Shown: positions 19,632 through 29,006 of the stretch, in pieces
Layout: each line of letters starts with the position of its first letter
Numbering within the stretch: the stretch's first letter is position 1
Source of the DNA: Mycobacterium interjectum
GTDB taxonomy: Bacteria; Actinomycetota; Actinomycetes; Mycobacteriales; Mycobacteriaceae
Length of the DNA stretch: 64,000 nt
Assembly: GCA_002102225.1 (NCBI GenBank)
Contig: LQPB01000032.1
Coordinates: 1 to 64,000, forward strand
Direction of reading: 5' to 3'
Notes under the pieces: model-generated
Seen by the model: the letters and a program-made list of their open reading frames with translations, nothing else
What the model was told of the DNA's origin: nothing
The model's database searches: none
Position numbers and translations under genes: made by a program

Positions 19632-20609
19632 TTAAGCATCCTCCAGCAGGTCGGGCGTCACCGCCGACTCCGTGTCCGGGATCCCCTCGACCTTCGCCTT
19701 GCGGTCGGCCATCGACAGCAGCCGCCGAATGCGCCCGGCGACAGCGTCTTTCGTCATCGGCGGGTCGGCCAGCCGGCCCAGCTCCTCCAGGGAGGCCTGC
19801 CGGTGCTCGACGCGCAGCCTGCCCGCCGAGGCCAGATGGTCCGGGACGGTGTCGCCGAGGATCTCCAGCGCGCGCTCCACCCGGGCCGCCGCCGCGACGG
19901 CCGCGCGCGCCGAGCGGCGCAGGTTGGCGTCGTCGAAATTGGCCAGCCGGTTGGCCGTCGCGCGGACCTCGCGACGCATCCGCCGCTCCTCCCACACCAG
20001 CCGCGTGTCCTGGGCCCCCATCCGGGTCAGCAGGGCGCCGATCGCCTCGCCGTCGCGCACCACCACCCGGTCGGCGCCCCGCACCTCACGCGCCTTGGCG
20101 CTGACCCCCAGCCGGCGCGCCGCGCCCACCAGCGCCAGCGCGGCCTCCGGGCCGGGGCAGCTGACCTCGAGGGCCGACGAACGCCCCGGCTCGGTCAGCG
20201 ACCCGTGCGCCAAAAAAGCCCCCCGCCACGCGGCTTCGGCGTCGGCGATGCTGCCGCCGACCACCTGGGCGGGCAGCCCGCGCACCGGCCGGCCCCGCAT
20301 GTCGAGCAGCCCCGTCTGCCGTGCCAGCGCCTCGCCGTCGTTGGCCACCCGCAGCACGTACCGGGTGCTCTTGCGAATCCCGCTGGCCGACAAGACATGC
20401 ACGACGGCGTTGTACCCGTAGAGCTCGAAGATGTCCTTGCGCAGCCGGCGCGCGACGTTGCCCAGGTCCACCTCGGCCTCGACGACCACCCGGCCGCCCA
20501 CGATGTGCAACCCGCCGGCGAACCTCAGCAGGGACGTGACCTCCGCGCGCCGCGCGCTGACCGACTTCACAACCAGGCGGCTCAGTTCGTCCTTGACTTC
20601 GGTCGTCAT
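19632..20609 (-). CDS. whiA: Sporulation/cell-division regulator WhiA
   Basis: A 325-residue DNA-binding protein with an N-terminal LAGLIDADG homing-endonuclease-like domain (about 1-220) that lacks nuclease function, and a C-terminal helix-turn-helix domain (about 225-310; [20 protein letters not shown]). In Streptomyces it partners WhiB in activating cell-division genes; in mycobacteria it is kept in the uvrC-rapZ-yvcK-whiA cluster. The ATG at 20609 overlaps the yvcK stop as ATGA and gives the Mtb-like start [12 protein letters not shown]; a GTG at 20615 is an alternative. Confidence 0.95.
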   Translation of the reverse strand: MTTEVKDELSRLVVKSVSARRAEVTSLLRFAGGLHIVGGRVVVEAEVDLGNVARRLRKDIFELYGYNAVVHVLSASGIRKSTRYVLRVANDGEALARQTGLLDMRGRPVRGLPAQVVGGSIADAEAAWRGAFLAHGSLTEPGRSSALEVSCPGPEAALALVGAARRLGVSAKAREVRGADRVVVRDGEAIGALLTRMGAQDTRLVWEERRMRREVRATANRLANFDDANLRRSARAAVAAAARVERALEILGDTVPDHLASAGRLRVEHRQASLEELGRLADPPMTKDAVAGRIRRLLSMADRKAKVEGIPDTESAVTPDLLEDA

Positions 20610-21640
20610 CGCCACGCGTCGTCACCCCTCTCGCCGTCGACCCGGATCTCGTTCGTGGTCGTCGCCGAAGGGGTTTGAGGGCCTGTTACACCATCACTAT
20701 GGCCCGCTCGGACCCCGTCGAGCGCCGCCGCGAGCTTGCCCGGGTCATGTAAAGGTGTACCAGGTCGGGACACGTCGGCGAAGTGGACCTCGGCTTCCAG
20801 CAGCGTCGCGGTGCGGCGCAGTTGTTCGCGTTCGCGCTCACCCGGCACCCGCTCGGCGTCAATGATGATGTCGTGCACGGTGAATCCGGGCGCGTGCTGC
20901 GCCAGCACGTGCAGGTGGCGCTCCACCGAGAAGCCGGCCGTCTCCCCCGGTTCGGCGACCAGGTTGAGGACCAGCGCCCGCCGCGCCGTGGTCGACCGCA
21001 GCGCCGAGGCCAGCCCGGGCACCATCACGTGCGGGATGACGCTGGTGAACCACGACCCCGGCCCCAGCACCACCAGGTCGGCGGCCATGATCGCGTCGAC
21101 GGCCTGCCGGGTCGCCGGCGGGTTGGGCGGAAGCAGGCGCACCCGTCGCACCTTGCCCGGCGTGGTCGCGATCGCCACCTGCCCGCGGATCAGGCGGAAG
21201 ATCCGGGGGTCGGCCTCCAGGCCGGACACGTCGGCCTCGATCTGCAGGGCGATCGGGCACATCGGCAACACCCTGCCCTTGACCCCAAGGATGCGGCCGA
21301 GCTCGTCGAGGGCGGCGACCGGGTCGGCCAGCACCTCGTTCAGCCCGGCCAGCAGCAGGTTGCCGATCGGATGGCCGGCCAGCGCGCCGTTGCCGCCGAA
21401 GCGGTGCTGCAGGATGGTCGCCCACAGCCGGCCGTACGGGCTGTCGGATGCCAACGCCGCCAAAGCCATTCGCAGATCGCCGGGCGGGATCACGTCCAGC
21501 TCGCTGCGCAGCCGGCCCGACGAGCCGCCGTCGTCGGCGACCGTGACCACCGCGGTGACGTAGGGCGTCAGCCGGCGCGCCGCGGACAGCGTCGCATACA
21601 GGCCGTGTCCGCCCCCCAAGGCAACGATGCCATCACTCAT
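20606..21640 (-). CDS. cuvA: YvcK/CuvA gluconeogenesis and cell-wall factor
   Basis: A 344-residue protein of the YvcK/CofD-like family that binds UDP-sugars. The N-terminal [15 protein letters not shown] glycine-rich motif, the [13 protein letters not shown] motif, and the APNIPTQ-like region expected for the family are visible in the first half or its variants. In mycobacteria the homologue (Rv1422) affects cell shape, peptidoglycan insertion and growth on some carbon sources. It overlaps rapZ upstream and whiA downstream by ATGA, so the three are coupled. Confidence 0.95.
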   Translation of the reverse strand: MSDGIVALGGGHGLYATLSAARRLTPYVTAVVTVADDGGSSGRLRSELDVIPPGDLRMALAALASDSPYGRLWATILQHRFGGNGALAGHPIGNLLLAGLNEVLADPVAALDELGRILGVKGRVLPMCPIALQIEADVSGLEADPRIFRLIRGQVAIATTPGKVRRVRLLPPNPPATRQAVDAIMAADLVVLGPGSWFTSVIPHVMVPGLASALRSTTARRALVLNLVAEPGETAGFSVERHLHVLAQHAPGFTVHDIIIDAERVPGEREREQLRRTATLLEAEVHFADVSRPGTPLHDPGKLAAALDGVRAGHSDGVTGPQTPSATTTNEIRVDGERGDDAWR

Positions 21641-22560
21641 TCGCGACCCAGATCCCGGTGCAGCACCCGCACCGCCAGCTGGGGGTTACCCCGAAGCAGC
21701 TGCATCAATGCCTCGGCGATCGCGACGCTGCGATGCTTGCCGCCGGTGCAGCCGATGGCGACCGTCATGTAGCGCTTGCCCTCCCTGCGGTAGCCGTCGA
21801 CAACGAGGTTCAGCAGACGATGGTAGGCGTCGAGGAATTCGGCCGCGCCGGGCTGGCCCAACACGTAGTCGCGCACGGCCGGGTGCTCGCCGGTGAGCGG
21901 ACGCAGGTCGTCGACCCAGTGCGGGTTGGGCAGGAACCGCACGTCCATCACCATGTCGGCGTCCATGGGCAGGCCGTACTTGAAGCCGAACGATTCGACC
22001 GTGACGCTGGTGGACGCGCCGGTCTCGCCGCCGAAGGCGCGTTCGATGCTCTCCCGCAGCCCCCGCACCGACAGGGTCGACGTGTCGATGATCAGGTCGG
22101 CGGTGGCGCGGACCGGCGCCAGCATCCGGCGCTCGGCGGCGATGCCCTCGGCCAGCGTCTGCTCGCCCTGCAGCGGATGGCTGCGGCGGTTCTGTTCGTA
22201 GCGGCGCACCAGCATGTCGTCGGAGGCCTCCATGAACACCACGCGCGGGGTGATGTTGCGGGTGGCCAGCTCGTTGCGCACCTCGTCGAGATCGCCGGTG
22301 AACCCCCGCGACCGCACGTCCATCACCACCGCCAGCTGCGTGATCCGCGACCCGGCGGCCAGCCCGAAATCGACCATCCGGGTGATCAGCTGGGGCGGCA
22401 GGTTGTCGGCCACGTACCAGCCGAGGTCCTCGAGCACCTTGGCCGCCGTGCCCCGCCCGGCGCCCGACAACCCCGTCACCAGCACGACGTCGATGCCGGC
22501 CCCGTCTTCGGGGTAGGCCTCGCCCGGATGGTTGTTGGTGAACTCGTCTTGGCTTGTCAT
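21637..22560 (-). CDS. rapZ: RapZ-family nucleotide-binding protein
   Basis: A 307-residue P-loop protein. The N-terminal Walker A is [13 protein letters not shown], with Arg in place of the usual Lys (GKS/GKT), as in other mycobacterial members. The C-terminal domain has the family block [13 protein letters not shown]. In E. coli RapZ guides RNase E to a small RNA controlling glucosamine synthesis; that RNA system is not known in mycobacteria, so the role here is open. It is coupled to uvrC upstream and yvcK downstream by four-base overlaps. Confidence 0.94.
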   Translation of the reverse strand: MTSQDEFTNNHPGEAYPEDGAGIDVVLVTGLSGAGRGTAAKVLEDLGWYVADNLPPQLITRMVDFGLAAGSRITQLAVVMDVRSRGFTGDLDEVRNELATRNITPRVVFMEASDDMLVRRYEQNRRSHPLQGEQTLAEGIAAERRMLAPVRATADLIIDTSTLSVRGLRESIERAFGGETGASTSVTVESFGFKYGLPMDADMVMDVRFLPNPHWVDDLRPLTGEHPAVRDYVLGQPGAAEFLDAYHRLLNLVVDGYRREGKRYMTVAIGCTGGKHRSVAIAEALMQLLRGNPQLAVRVLHRDLGRE

Positions 22561-24500
22561 TCCGGGACTTCCGGTCGCTCGGGTCGCAGCGCCTCGAGGA
22601 CGGCCGTGGCGGTGGCCACGCCGATGCCCGGTACGGCGGTGATCTGGTCGACGGTGGCCTCCTTGAGGCGGGCTATCGATCCGAAGTGGGTGACCAGCGC
22701 CTTGCGGCGATGTTCTCCCAATCCTGGCACCGAATCCAGCGCCGAGGCGGTCATTCGCTTGGATCGCTTGCTGCGATGGTAGGCGATGGCGAACCGGTGC
22801 GCCTCGTCACGGACGCGCTGCAGCAGGTAGAGGCCCTCGCTGTTGCGCGGCATGATGATCGGGTCCGGCTCCGAGGGCACCCAGATCTCCTCCAGCCGCT
22901 TGGCCAGGCCGATGACCGCGACGTCGGCGATGCCGAGTTCGTCGAGCACGGCCGACGCCGCGTTGACTTGCGCCGCGCCGCCGTCGACGACGAACAGGTT
23001 GGGCGGGTAGGCGAAGCGCCGCGATTTTCCTTCCGGCGAAAGCATATTGGGGTCTTTCTGCTCGCTCAGGTGCCGCGCGAACCGGCGGCGGGTCACCTCG
23101 GCGATGGAGGCGACGTCGTCGGAGCGCCCCTGCCCGGCGGCCTCCCGGATGCCGAAGTGGCGGTAGTCCGACTTGCGCGGCAGGCCGTCCTCGAATACCA
23201 CCAGCGAGCCCACCACGTCGGTGCCCTGCACGTGGCTGATGTCGACGCATTCGATGCGCAGCGGCGCATCGGCCAGGCCCAGCGCCTCCTGAATGTTCTG
23301 CAGCGCAGCCGATCTCGCGTTGAAGTCGCCGGCCCGCTTCAGCTTGTGTTGCTGCAGCGCGTCTTTCGCGTTGCGCAGCACGGTTTCGGCGAGCGCGCGC
23401 TTGTCGCCGCGCCGCGGCACCCGCAGCGCGACCCGCGAACCGCGCAGCCCGGACAGCCAGCTGGTGAGCTCCTCGGCGTTGGACGGCAGGCACGGCACCA
23501 GCACCTCGCGCGGGACGGGGTTGGTGGACTCGTCGGCGGCGCCGTCCAGTTCGGCCTGCTCTCCGTAGAACTGGGTGAGGAATTGCTCGACCAACCGCTC
23601 CTCGCCGGATTCGCCGGGGTCGCCGGACTTTTCGACGATCCAGCCGCGCTGGCCGCGAACCCGGCCGCCGCGGACGTGGAAGACCTGCACCGCCGCCTCC
23701 AGGTCGTCGTCGGCGAACGCGACCACGTCGGCGTCGGTGCCGTCGCCGAGCACCACGGCCTGCTTCTCCATGGCCCGCTTCAGCGCGGACAGGTCATCGC
23801 GAAGCCGCGCCGCCCGCTCGAAGTCGAGCTGCTCGGCCGCGGCGTTCATCTGCTGCTCCAAATCGCGGGCGAACCGGTCGGTCTTGCCGGACAGGAAGTC
23901 GCAGAAGTCGTCGACGATCTGGCGATGCTGCTCCGCGCTGACCCTGCCCACGCACGGGGCCGAGCACTTGTCGATGTAGCCCAGCAGGCACGGGCGGTCG
24001 ATCTGCTTGTGCCGCTTGAAGACTCCTGCCGAGCAGGTGCGCGCCGGGAAAACGCGGGTGAGCAGGTCCAGCGTTTCGCGGATCGCCCACGCATGGGAGT
24101 ACGGGCCGAAATAGCGCACGCCCTTGCGGCGCGGGCCGCGATAGACCATCAGCCGCGGAAACTCCTCGCCCAGCGTGACGGCCAGCACCGGGTACGACTT
24201 GTCGTCGCGGTAGCGGACGTTGAAGCGCGGATCGAATTCCTTGATCCAGTTGTATTCCAGCTGCAGCGCCTCGACTTCGGTGTTGACCACCGTCCACTCG
24301 ACCTTGGCCGCGGTGGTCACCATCTGCCGGGTTCGCGGGTGCAGGCCGGCGATGTCGGCGAAGTAGGACGTCAGCCGGCTGCGCAGGCTCTTGGCCTTGC
24401 CCACGTAGATGACCCGCCCGTGCGCGTCCCGGAATCGGTACACGCCCGGCTCGACCGGGATGGACCCGGGCGCGGGGCGATAGGTTGCGGGATCTGGCAC
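22557..24500 (-). CDS. uvrC: Excinuclease ABC subunit C
   Basis: The endonuclease of nucleotide excision repair that makes both cuts beside a lesion marked by UvrA-UvrB. The 647 residues contain a GIY-YIG domain (16-95; [15 protein letters not shown]), a Cys-rich segment ([19 protein letters not shown]), the UvrB-interacting UVR motif (about 205-240), the RNase H-like domain with VDISHVQGT and VVDGGAAQ, and a C-terminal helix-hairpin-helix pair ([21 protein letters not shown]). It heads the uvrC-rapZ-yvcK-whiA operon and is divergent from the PE_PGRS protease gene. Confidence 0.97.
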   Translation of the reverse strand: MPDPATYRPAPGSIPVEPGVYRFRDAHGRVIYVGKAKSLRSRLTSYFADIAGLHPRTRQMVTTAAKVEWTVVNTEVEALQLEYNWIKEFDPRFNVRYRDDKSYPVLAVTLGEEFPRLMVYRGPRRKGVRYFGPYSHAWAIRETLDLLTRVFPARTCSAGVFKRHKQIDRPCLLGYIDKCSAPCVGRVSAEQHRQIVDDFCDFLSGKTDRFARDLEQQMNAAAEQLDFERAARLRDDLSALKRAMEKQAVVLGDGTDADVVAFADDDLEAAVQVFHVRGGRVRGQRGWIVEKSGDPGESGEERLVEQFLTQFYGEQAELDGAADESTNPVPREVLVPCLPSNAEELTSWLSGLRGSRVALRVPRRGDKRALAETVLRNAKDALQQHKLKRAGDFNARSAALQNIQEALGLADAPLRIECVDISHVQGTDVVGSLVVFEDGLPRKSDYRHFGIREAAGQGRSDDVASIAEVTRRRFARHLSEQKDPNMLSPEGKSRRFAYPPNLFVVDGGAAQVNAASAVLDELGIADVAVIGLAKRLEEIWVPSEPDPIIMPRNSEGLYLLQRVRDEAHRFAIAYHRSKRSKRMTASALDSVPGLGEHRRKALVTHFGSIARLKEATVDQITAVPGIGVATATAVLEALRPERPEVPE

Positions 24501-24620
24501 GTATCCAGGCTAGTAGCCCCCCGAGGTGCGCCCGACCAGCCCCGAAAACCGCCGGATCAACCGGCCCGACGGCTACGATCCGCGTATCGCTGAGCGACTA
24601 ATACCGCTGGGGGTTCCGAA

Positions 24621-26318
24621 ATGTCGTTTGTGATCGCGGCGCCGGGGCTCGTCTCGGACGCGGCCGCCGACATCGCCGGCATCGGTTCATCGGTGGCGGC
24701 GGCCCACCGGGTCGCGTCGTCATCGACCACCTCGGTGCTGGCGGCCGCCGGCGACGAGGTGTCGGTGGCGATCGCGTCGCTGTTTTCCGGCCACGCCCTG
24801 GACTATCAGGCGCTCGGTGTGCAGGCAGAGGCGTTTCACGCCCGGTTCGTCGCGGCGCTCGGCGAGAGCGCGGGCGCGTACGCCGCCACCGAGGCCGCCG
24901 GCACCTCCCCGCTGCAGATCCTCTCCCAAGACGTACTCGGGGCGATCAACCTGCCCACCGAGCTGCTGGTGGGGCGCCCGCTGATCGGCAACGGCGCCGA
25001 CGGGACGCCGGGAACGGGGCAGGCCGGCGGGGCGGGCGGCATCCTGCTGGGCAGCGGCGGCAGTGGCGGGTCGGGAGCGTCCGGGCAGGCGGGCGGCCCG
25101 GGCGGTCCGGCCGGCCTGCTCGGCTCCGGGGGCGCCGGCGGCGTGGGCGGCTGGGACGCCTCGGGCGGCACCGGGGGCACCGGCGGACTGCTCTGGGGCA
25201 ACGGCGGCCCGGGCGGGATCGGCGGACCTTTCGGCACCGGCGGAGTCGGCGGCAACGCGCTGTTGTTCGGCGACGGCGGACGCGGCGGATTGGGCGGCGA
25301 ACTCGGCGGCATGGGCGGTACCGGCGGCCGCGGCGGCTGGCTCATCGGTAACGGCGGCGCGGGCGGGACCGGCGGGGTTTCCGGCGGTCCCGGCGGGGTC
25401 GCGGGCGGTCCCGGCGGCACCGGCGGCGTCGCCGGCATGGTGGGCCTGCACGGGGCCGCCGGCGGCACCGGTGGCGCACCCACCATCCCGGTGCAGGTGG
25501 ACCCGCAAGTGAACAGGCCCTACGTCGACGTCTCCATCGCCGGCGGGCCGAATGCGCAAGTGATTCTCGACACCGGGTCCCGGGGCCTGGTCGTCCCACC
25601 CCAGGACGTCAACTTCGCGTCCCTCGGCGCGCCCACCGGGACGGGCACCGTCACCTACGGCGACGGCGGAAACACCGTGACGGAGAACTACACAACGTAT
25701 TCGGCCACGGTGAATTTCGGGAACGGCATCATCAGCCAGCCGACCAAGGTCGCCGTCATCACCTCCGTGACGCAGACGCAGAACGGCCACACAACCAGCT
25801 TCCCGGCCTCGGAAGGACTCCCCGTTCTGGGCATCGGGGGAAGCAATCTCGTCGGCCCGTTGACCACCAGCCCCGTGCAAGCCCTGCCCGACACCCTCAA
25901 CCAGGGTGTGCTCCTCGACGAGCCGGCGGGTACGGCGCAGTTCGGCGCCAACCCGCTGCCCGCCCTCACCTCGTCGTCCGGGGCGCCGGTCACCACGCTG
26001 AAGGTGTCGGTCAATGGCGCGACCCCCGTGACCGTTTCGAACGCGTTCGTCGATTCCGGTGGCCTGTGGGGAGACGTGCCGGCCTCGCTGGGCACCGGCT
26101 CGGCGGGCGGCTATGTGCCGCAGGGGACGACGCTCACCGTCTACACCGCCAACAACGTCGCCATCTACCACGAGACGGTCGGCGCGGCCCCCGCCGCCCC
26201 GGGAGTGGTCACCGGGGCGAATGGCCTTTTCAATAGCGGAAATATCCCCTTCGAGACCATCCCGATCTATCTGTCGTACAGCCCCCTGGGCACCGGGACG
26301 CTGTTCTACGACGCCTGA
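24621..26318 (+). CDS. PE_PGRS protein with C-terminal aspartic protease domain (PecA/PE_PGRS35-like)
   Basis: A 565-residue, three-part surface protein. Residues 1-95 are a PE domain (start [22 protein letters not shown]), followed by a linker with the GRPLIGNG motif (119-125), a short PGRS repeat region (about 127-290), and a pepsin-like domain (about 295-565). The two catalytic aspartates are present: Asp317 in ILDTGS and Asp478 in FVDSGG. Homologues such as M. marinum PecA and Mtb PE_PGRS35/PE_PGRS16 are secreted by ESX-5 and cleave PE or PPE-linked surface lipases and themselves. It stands alone, divergent from uvrC. Confidence 0.93.
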   Translation: MSFVIAAPGLVSDAAADIAGIGSSVAAAHRVASSSTTSVLAAAGDEVSVAIASLFSGHALDYQALGVQAEAFHARFVAALGESAGAYAATEAAGTSPLQILSQDVLGAINLPTELLVGRPLIGNGADGTPGTGQAGGAGGILLGSGGSGGSGASGQAGGPGGPAGLLGSGGAGGVGGWDASGGTGGTGGLLWGNGGPGGIGGPFGTGGVGGNALLFGDGGRGGLGGELGGMGGTGGRGGWLIGNGGAGGTGGVSGGPGGVAGGPGGTGGVAGMVGLHGAAGGTGGAPTIPVQVDPQVNRPYVDVSIAGGPNAQVILDTGSRGLVVPPQDVNFASLGAPTGTGTVTYGDGGNTVTENYTTYSATVNFGNGIISQPTKVAVITSVTQTQNGHTTSFPASEGLPVLGIGGSNLVGPLTTSPVQALPDTLNQGVLLDEPAGTAQFGANPLPALTSSSGAPVTTLKVSVNGATPVTVSNAFVDSGGLWGDVPASLGTGSAGGYVPQGTTLTVYTANNVAIYHETVGAAPAAPGVVTGANGLFNSGNIPFETIPIYLSYSPLGTGTLFYDA

Positions 26319-26535
26319 TGAGGCTCGGCCGGTATGGCGGCGACACGGCAGGGCGGCCTTCAAGAATCCCCCAAGCCGTCCGGTGCACGCTGGCGGTGCC
26401 GAAGCGTCTGCGCCCAGCCCCTCAGCCCGCTTGAACGGGAAGTCGAGGCCGTGGGGCGCTACGGTCAAGGTTTCTTTGCGTTTACGGCCGCGGACGGGAA
26501 GGAAGGATCCATGTTGACGCTGAGTCGAGGCGACG

Positions 26536-27471
26536 GTGAGTGACGTATCGCAGGGACCCGGATGGTGGCAGGCATCGGATCTCAAGTGGTATCCACCGGA
26601 GCTACACGCGGACCATGCGGCCCCACCGGCGCCTCCGCCGAATCATCCGCCGCAACAACCTCCGCCGGGTGAGCGACCGGATGACAAGCCGGGACCCGGA
26701 TGGTGGCAAGCGTCAGATCTCAACTGGTATCCGCCGGAGCTACGGCCCGCCGCGGCCGCCACGGCGAAAAGTACGCCCGGTCAACGGAAGATCCGGGTCC
26801 TGGCTGGCTTGGCGCTGGCGGCGGTTGCCGTTCCCGTGATTGGTCGGATGGTGTACGCGCAATCCACCCACAACATCCGCGCCCTGCAACTCGTGGATCT
26901 GCTGGTGATCGTCGCCGTCGTCGCGATCGGCGTGACGATCACGGTCCGGTCGCGTCGGTCCGACGCCGGCAAAGCCATGGTCGGTATCGCGACGGTGCTC
27001 GTCGCCATTGCGATGACCGCGGCCGGGGATACCCTTGGGCGCTTCATCTTTGGGGGCAGGTCCCTGTTCGAGGGCGGCCCCGCTGCCGGCGAGCAGACAA
27101 ATGCCCACTCCGCACCCCCGGGCTCAACCGGATCCGGCTATACCTGGGCGCAACTCGACCACGACTACCCGGGCCTGCGCACGCCGTGCGTCAAGCAGCC
27201 CAACGCGGCCGGCAAGCTCCAGTGCTATTGGTCGCACTATTCCAATGTCGGCTTGGCCGGGCCGGCCGCCAAGAACCTGCCCGAGGGCCCGGTTCGCGAC
27301 GAGCTGCTGGCGGATTTCGAGTTCTACCGCAAGGAGTACCCCCAAGTCCAGGACTGCACGACGATGACGCTGACGACCAACTTCGGCTGCGTCGCGGGGG
27401 CGCAGATGCTCGATAGCTACGACAGCGAAATCGCCTCCAGCATTCAGCAGGGGCTCGGCGGCGGCCACTAG
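26536..27471 (+). CDS. Membrane protein with duplicated WWQASDxxWYPPE motif
   Basis: A 311-residue protein of unknown function. The Pro-rich cytoplasmic N-terminus contains two near-identical copies of GPGWWQASDLKWYPPEL (residues about 7-23 and 53-69), a short Trp-rich motif found near the start of various actinobacterial membrane proteins. Three hydrophobic segments follow at about 86-107, 116-136 and 143-165. The C-terminal domain (about 190-311) has five cysteines and a helical end, presumably outside the membrane. The GTG at 26536 is the only start that includes the first motif. It opens the accessory envelope block. No close function can be assigned. Confidence 0.8.
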   Translation: MSDVSQGPGWWQASDLKWYPPELHADHAAPPAPPPNHPPQQPPPGERPDDKPGPGWWQASDLNWYPPELRPAAAATAKSTPGQRKIRVLAGLALAAVAVPVIGRMVYAQSTHNIRALQLVDLLVIVAVVAIGVTITVRSRRSDAGKAMVGIATVLVAIAMTAAGDTLGRFIFGGRSLFEGGPAAGEQTNAHSAPPGSTGSGYTWAQLDHDYPGLRTPCVKQPNAAGKLQCYWSHYSNVGLAGPAAKNLPEGPVRDELLADFEFYRKEYPQVQDCTTMTLTTNFGCVAGAQMLDSYDSEIASSIQQGLGGGH

Positions 27472-27492
27472 GCCGATCGTTCCGACTGCGTG

Positions 27493-27750
27493 TTAGCAGT
27501 TGCCGGCTTGCTGGCAAGCCTGGTGGATCAGGCCTGGAATGCCGCCGGTGTTGGTGCAGCCGCTCGCAACCCCGCAAGCGTTCTGGTTCTGCTGCATTTG
27601 GTTTCGCCAGTTTTGCAGGCACTGCAGCCGCGCGGCCCCGGCCGTGCCCGCGCAGGGATCAGGATCGGCCTGCGCGACGGGCGCATGCGCGCCGAGCGCG
27701 ATGAACGGGACCGCGAGAACCGCTGCCGATGCGATCATCAGTTTCTTCAT
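27493..27750 (-). CDS. Small secreted Cys-containing protein
   Basis: An 85-residue precursor with a clear signal peptide (MKKLMIASAAVLAVPFIALG, cleavage near AQA-DP) and a mature part of about 56 residues with six cysteines, rich in Gln and Asn (LQNWRNQMQQNQNACG). An AAGGG site lies before the ATG at 27750. Its start is similar to the next gene (27762-28046): both have MKK, a similar hydrophobic stretch and an A(R/Q)AD cleavage region, so they are probably paralogues or co-evolved partners. Disulfides are likely; function is unknown. Confidence 0.8.
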   Translation of the reverse strand: MKKLMIASAAVLAVPFIALGAHAPVAQADPDPCAGTAGAARLQCLQNWRNQMQQNQNACGVASGCTNTGGIPGLIHQACQQAGNC

Positions 27751-27761
27751 TGGACTACCCT

Positions 27762-28046
27762 TCAGTTGACGTTGCATCTCGGATCCTGATTGAACGTGTG
27801 GTCGTTCCCACAATTCGGCGCGGTCGTCGGCCCAACACCGGTCATGCATTTCACCCAGTCCCAGCCGCTCGCCCATGCGCACCCTTGTATCCAGCCTGGG
27901 TGCTCCGACTTCAGGCAGTCCTCCTCTGCCTGAAGTTGCGTCCAATGGCACTGGTCGTCGGCGCGTGCTGTGGGCACCTGAACGCCGCACGCCAGAAACG
28001 GTATGGCCAGCACTGCACCCGCCGTCGCGATGAGTGATTTCTTCAT
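27762..28046 (-). CDS. Small secreted Cys-containing protein
   Basis: A 94-residue precursor with a signal peptide (MKKSLIATAGAVLAIPFLAC, cleavage near ARA-DD) and a mature part rich in Trp and Cys (CHWTQLQAEEDC, GCAWASGWDWVKC). Five cysteines remain after cleavage. The Cys in the hydrophobic stretch is not a good lipobox. AGGAC precedes the ATG at 28046. It lies 11 bases upstream of the other small secreted protein on the same strand, so the two form a unit. Function unknown. Confidence 0.8.
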   Translation of the reverse strand: MKKSLIATAGAVLAIPFLACGVQVPTARADDQCHWTQLQAEEDCLKSEHPGWIQGCAWASGWDWVKCMTGVGPTTAPNCGNDHTFNQDPRCNVN

Positions 28047-28175
28047 TGCTGTCCTATCCAACGCGGGAAACGCGGCGCCGGCGACGGTCGGTCGTTGCTG
28101 CCAGTCACGACAGGTTGCGGCACACGCCTTGGAGTTTTCTTGGCGCGGAACGTCGTCGGGTGCACGGCGGGGGCT

Positions 28176-28859
28176 CTAGTCTCCGGCGCAGGAGCGGGAG
28201 CTGGTCTCGTTGCAAAAGTTCCAGCCCTGCATCTTGGCGATGCTCACCGACAGGACCGCGCCCTTCCCTTGCAGACCGGTGCCGAGGACGATGGTCACCG
28301 GCACACCTAGCGGGACGAGGCTGGGGTTGGAGGTGCCCCTTACGCTTCCGGTGGCGGTGCCGTTGACCACCGACATCAGCTGGAAGTCCGCCATACCGAT
28401 GATGCCGCAGCCAACCATCGGCGCATCCGGGCAGGTCGATCGGTCGGAAAACTTCCAGCTCCCGGAGCCGTCGGCGCGGATGGCGATGGTCCCACCGGCA
28501 TTACCGCCGCCCCAAGCTCCGACGAACGGCGCCACCCCCGGCATGCTGAAAGCCGAATCCCGGGAGGGAACCGGCGCCGAAGGCGGTGCGAGTTGGGCGA
28601 CGTGCGCCGGAGTCGGTGCGGCGTTCGCGTCGGGGACGGGAGGCGGATGCTGGTGCCGCATCAGCAGATAGCCGGTCACACCCGCAAAGCAGGCCAGGAG
28701 CACGATGGCCACGGCGAGCGCGGTGATCACTGCTCGTTGGCGCCCGGGCCGGGGCTTGGGGGCTGAATGTCCTTGCCGGCCATCGCGATCCGAGAACTCG
28801 GGCTCCTCGCCCCCAGGGACCGGGGCTTCCCCGTCAGCGGCCGGTGGTGGAGTCGTCAT
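28176..28859 (-). CDS. Single-pass membrane protein with extracytoplasmic beta-rich domain
   Basis: A 227-residue protein. Residues 1-42 are a Pro/acidic cytoplasmic tail, 43-66 a transmembrane helix (VITALAVAIVLLACFAGVTGYLL), then a Pro-rich linker. The extracytoplasmic domain (about 105-227) has the alternating pattern FVGAWGGGNAGGTIAIRADGS, four to five cysteines, and ends WNFCNETSSRSCAGD. It reads like a small beta-barrel sensor or binding domain, but no family was identified. The layout resembles accessory domains of mycobacterial kinases and lies 147 bases from a kinase-like gene on the same strand. Confidence 0.75.
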   Translation of the reverse strand: MTTPPPAADGEAPVPGGEEPEFSDRDGRQGHSAPKPRPGRQRAVITALAVAIVLLACFAGVTGYLLMRHQHPPPVPDANAAPTPAHVAQLAPPSAPVPSRDSAFSMPGVAPFVGAWGGGNAGGTIAIRADGSGSWKFSDRSTCPDAPMVGCGIIGMADFQLMSVVNGTATGSVRGTSNPSLVPLGVPVTIVLGTGLQGKGAVLSVSIAKMQGWNFCNETSSRSCAGD

Positions 28860-29006
28860 GTCCGCTTCTCCCTCGGGAAGGCGTATCGCGCGGGTCGGCC
28901 ATTGCGACCGGTCTTGCGGCCGGCGGTAACGAGCGTAGGACGGAAGCCTTGGAAGTTTCTTGCCGCGGGTGGCCCCAACGACCAGCGGTCGAGACGGGTA
29001 GGCCGA

